Assembly (NCBI GenBank): GCA_018110855.1
Contig: JAGBFZ010000389.1
Span: forward strand, 1 to 17,035
Length of the DNA: 17,035 nucleotides
Reading direction: 5' to 3'
Origin: Oscillospiraceae bacterium
GTDB lineage: Bacteria; Bacillota; Clostridia; Oscillospirales; Ruminococcaceae
Position numbers and translations under genes: made by a program. Positions 14,107 to 17,035 of this stretch are shown here, piece by piece. The stretch's first letter is position 1. Each line of letters begins with the position of its first letter. The notes beneath the pieces are model-generated. The model saw nothing but the letters and a program-made list of their open reading frames with translations. It had not been told where the DNA came from and did no database searches.

Positions 14107-15768
14107 TTACTGCTTTATACCGTCGTTTTCCCTGATCTCAACTCTGCGTATCTTTCCGCTGATGGTCTTGGGAAGCTCGTCAACAAATTCAACAATTCTC
14201 GGATATTTGTAAGGAGCGGTGTTTTCCTTCACATAATTCTGAAGCTCCTTCACAAGGTTCTCGTCTCCCCTGCCCCTGTACTCGCTTGTAAGCACGATAG
14301 TCGCCTTGACGACCTGACCTCTGATAGGGTCGGGTGCTGCCGTAATCGCCGCCTCAAGCACAGCAGGATGCTCCATCAGGATAGACTCTATCTCAAAGGG
14401 ACCGATTCGGTAGCCCGAGGATTTGATAACATCGTCAATACGTCCCACATACCAGAAATAGCCGTCCGCATCTTTGTATGCGGTATCGCCTGTGTGGTAA
14501 AGCCCATAGGCAAAGGCTTTTTCATTAGCCTCGGGATTATTGTAATAGCCCTTGAAAATTCCGTTGTTCACGCCCTTTTTCAGACGGACGCATATCTCTC
14601 CCGTTGTGCCGTCGGGAACTTCATTTCCCTCCGTATCGGCAATAACAACATCAAACATAGGCATAGCCTTACCCATTGAACCCGAACGGGAAACAGAGCC
14701 GTAAGGATTGCCGATAATAAGAGTGGTCTCGGTCTGTCCGAAGCCCTCCATCAGCGAAAGCCCCGTCATTTCCTTAAAGCGGTCGTAAACCTCGGCATTA
14801 AGCGCCTCTCCCGCAGTGGTGGCATATTCGAGAGAAGAAATATCATGTCCCTCCATGCCCTCCTTGATAAAGAAGCGGTACATGGTCGGCGGACAGCAAA
14901 GGCTTGTAACCTTGTATTTTTCGATTATATGAAGCACATCACCCGGAACAAAGCGTGTGAAATCATATGTCATTATAGTAGCACCAAGCGCCATCTGACC
15001 GTATATCTTGCCCCAGAAAAATTTTCCCCAGCCGCTTTCGGAAATGGTAAGATGCAGGCTGTCCTTGTTGAGGTGATGCCAGTATTTTGCGGTGGGAATA
15101 TGTGAAACGCTGTATCTGTGTGAATGGATAACCATTTTGGGATATCCCGTTGTACCCGAGGAAAAGAACATGAGACAGTCATCGTCAACGTTTGTGGGAA
15201 TACGGGGCAGCTTGTCGGAATAGCCTTCAAGCTTATCATCAAAGGATATCCAGCCGTCTCTTCCGCCCTTTACGATAAATTTCAGCTTCAAGGGGCAGTC
15301 CGTGCAGGCAGACTCTATATTTTCGCAAACATCTCCGTCTCCCGTGGCGATAACATGGTCGATATCTCCCTCTCTGAAACGGTAAACATAATCCTTTTTC
15401 TTGAGCTGATTGGTGGCGGGAATAAGAATAGCGCCTATCTTTTCAAGAGCAAAGGTGACTACCCACATCTGCCAGTGGCGCTTGAGAACGGTCATTACAC
15501 GCTCTCCCTTTTTCACGCCCATATCAAGAAGCAGATTGGCAGCCTTGTTTGACAAAGCGGATAACTCGCCGTAGGTGAAAATTCTCTCTCTGCCCTCGTC
15601 ATCGCACCATATCATAGCACGTCTGTCAGGCTCGGTCTCTGCTATCTTATCAATAATATCGTAAGCGTAGCTGAAATTTTCGGGGAGCTTTAAATCAAAT
15701 TGGTTAATGACTCCGTTTTCGTCGAAGCCCTCCTCGATATACTGCATATGGATATCCTGCACGTTCAT
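14107..15768 (-). CDS. Acyl-CoA synthetase, ANL superfamily (medium-chain/acetyl type)
   Basis: A 553-residue AMP-forming ligase: a carboxylic acid is adenylated with ATP, then joined to CoA. Motifs are the phosphate loop SSGTTGYPK (203-211), GFGQTET (343-349), YHTGD (424-428), the hinge region GRIDDVIKSSGYRIGPFEIE (442-461) and the C-terminal catalytic Lys539 in LPKTISGKIRR. The overall pattern (SGWGKFFWGKIYG, TTAGEALNAEVYDRF) is closest to the medium-chain acyl-CoA synthetases related to acetyl-CoA synthetase; the true acid substrate is unknown. I chose the ATG at 15766-15768 because CGGAGG lies eight bases upstream. The frame stays open to 15810, but that start has no site. It lies 69 bp after the HAD gene and may share its transcript. 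Confidence 0.9.
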   Translation of the reverse strand: MNVQDIHMQYIEEGFDENGVINQFDLKLPENFSYAYDIIDKIAETEPDRRAMIWCDDEGRERIFTYGELSALSNKAANLLLDMGVKKGERVMTVLKRHWQMWVVTFALEKIGAILIPATNQLKKKDYVYRFREGDIDHVIATGDGDVCENIESACTDCPLKLKFIVKGGRDGWISFDDKLEGYSDKLPRIPTNVDDDCLMFFSSGTTGYPKMVIHSHRYSVSHIPTAKYWHHLNKDSLHLTISESGWGKFFWGKIYGQMALGATIMTYDFTRFVPGDVLHIIEKYKVTSLCCPPTMYRFFIKEGMEGHDISSLEYATTAGEALNAEVYDRFKEMTGLSLMEGFGQTETTLIIGNPYGSVSRSGSMGKAMPMFDVVIADTEGNEVPDGTTGEICVRLKKGVNNGIFKGYYNNPEANEKAFAYGLYHTGDTAYKDADGYFWYVGRIDDVIKSSGYRIGPFEIESILMEHPAVLEAAITAAPDPIRGQVVKATIVLTSEYRGRGDENLVKELQNYVKENTAPYKYPRIVEFVDELPKTISGKIRRVEIRENDGIKQ

Positions 15769-15837
15769 AAAAAGAACCTCCGAAAGATATCTCATGCTTC
15801 CCCGCCGCAAAAAGTTCGTGGGAATTAAGAGATAAAA

Positions 15838-16491
15838 TTATTTTTTAAGCGCAGCGTTAAAAATATCCTCGGGCGATTTTGCAATATATTTTGCCTTGTT
15901 ATCAGTAAGCTCCTTTAAAGTGCGAAAGCCCCACAGGCAGCCGATGCTGTCACAGCCTGCGTTTAAAGCAGTCTGCATATCCACCGCCGAATCCCCCGCA
16001 AAAAGAGTATCACAGGGAGAAACGTCCAGCTTTTCCATTATGTGCAGAGCAATCTGCGGATCAGGCTTTTTCTCAAAGCCCTCCTTTTTTCCCGAAACAT
16101 AGGAGAACATATCTCCGAACATTCCCGAAACGATGGTCTGAGTGAAATTATCGGGCTTGTTTGAAGCTACCGCAATAAGGATACCTTCATTTTTGAGCCT
16201 TTGAAGCAGCTCTGGGATGCCTTCATAGGGACGTGTGCAGACATTGTAGGTCCTGCCGTATATTTCGTCAAACACCGCCTTGACCCTTGCAATATTCTCC
16301 TCGGAGCGTTCGTTTTCGGGGAGTGCCCTTTTTATCAGCATAGGCACACCGTCTCCCACAAAATAGCGGAAGCTGTCCATAGGGTGAACGGGATATCCGA
16401 ACCTTGAAAGAGCCTCATTGCAGGCATTCCCCAGATCCTCAAGAGAATCAACCAGAGTTCCGTCAAGGTCGAAGATAACAAGCTTATACAT
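15838..16491 (-). CDS. gph: HAD-superfamily phosphatase, phosphoglycolate phosphatase-like
   Basis: A 217-residue HAD hydrolase with an alpha-helical cap of the Gph/beta-phosphoglucomutase kind. Motif I is FDLDGTLVDS with nucleophile Asp8 and Asp10, motif II is Ser110 (ASNK), motif III is Lys142 (KKPDP) and motif IV is GDSAVDM with Asp167 and Asp171. It probably dephosphorylates a small phosphorylated metabolite; 2-phosphoglycolate, formed during DNA repair, is the usual assignment, but such enzymes are promiscuous. The ATG follows AAAGGA at seven bases. The symbol is by family similarity only. Confidence 0.85.
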   Translation of the reverse strand: MYKLVIFDLDGTLVDSLEDLGNACNEALSRFGYPVHPMDSFRYFVGDGVPMLIKRALPENERSEENIARVKAVFDEIYGRTYNVCTRPYEGIPELLQRLKNEGILIAVASNKPDNFTQTIVSGMFGDMFSYVSGKKEGFEKKPDPQIALHIMEKLDVSPCDTLFAGDSAVDMQTALNAGCDSIGCLWGFRTLKELTDNKAKYIAKSPEDIFNAALKK

Positions 16492-16602
16492 TTTGGATTC
16501 CTTTCCGGATATTTCCTAACGCAATAATAATATTACCACATTTTCACAATTATTATCAGTCTTTTTTGTGAACTGTTTAAGAATTTTTGTTAAGTTATAA
16601 TT

Positions 16603-17035
<433 letters not shown>

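Noticed and set aside
15769..15810. Fourteen-codon extension of the acyl-CoA synthetase
   Set aside because: The ATG at 15768 has CGGAGG at an ideal distance; the upstream start has no ribosome binding site and the extra residues cover that site.

Overview
The window looks like chromosomal DNA of a Firmicute of the class Clostridia, most likely a gut or rumen Ruminococcus-like member of the Oscillospirales. The basis is intermediate GC in genes with very AT-rich intergenic DNA, strong AGGAGG-type ribosome binding sites, CCC/CCT-rich proline codon use, a MoxR-DUF58-transglutaminase operon ordered as in Bacillus yeaC-yeaD-yebA, a PUA-less ProB, and a BspA-type leucine-rich-repeat protein. The genus is inferred from style, not from a marker gene. 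No RNA gene, CRISPR array, insertion sequence or prophage gene was seen.

Region 1 (1-1277, minus strand): an ECF-type sigma factor overlaps by one base the gene of a single-pass membrane protein with a cytoplasmic N-terminus, its presumed anti-sigma factor. The second gene runs off the left edge. A 14-bp perfect palindrome lies just upstream of the sigma gene.

Region 2 (1412-8863, minus strand): a probable six-gene operon starts from a good promoter at 8835-8863 and ends at a clean terminator at 1412-1443. The order is a DUF1444-like protein, a membrane-anchored leucine-rich-repeat protein, a MoxR AAA+ ATPase, a DUF58 protein, a multi-pass membrane transglutaminase and a short-chain dehydrogenase. 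The last four are tightly coupled (4-bp gap, 1-bp overlap, 11-bp overlap). A hairpin between the leucine-rich-repeat gene and moxR may lower or separate transcription of the two halves. The set suggests an ATPase-assisted envelope system with an extracellular transglutaminase-like domain. This is the most interesting biology in the window, although the MoxR-DUF58-transglutaminase core is a known conserved set of unclear function.

Region 3 (8929-14101, plus strand): a divergent promoter at 8929-8957 drives a small membrane protein, a D-2-hydroxyacid dehydrogenase, proB, proA (the first two steps of proline synthesis from glutamate), an unrecognised single-pass membrane protein and a WalJ/YycJ-type metallo-beta-lactamase-fold protein. 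It ends at a bidirectional terminator.

Region 4 (14107-16631, minus strand): an acyl-CoA synthetase of the ANL superfamily and a phosphoglycolate-phosphatase-like HAD hydrolase.

Region 5 (16628-17035): the 3' part of tgt (tRNA-guanine transglycosylase, minus strand) breaks off abruptly near 16938. The remaining 98 bp is an internal piece of dapH (tetrahydrodipicolinate N-acetyltransferase) on the plus strand, with different base composition and codon choice. This head-to-head join of two broken core genes is the strangest sequence feature here and is most simply explained as a chimeric contig end. No complete, evidently new biological system could be demonstrated.
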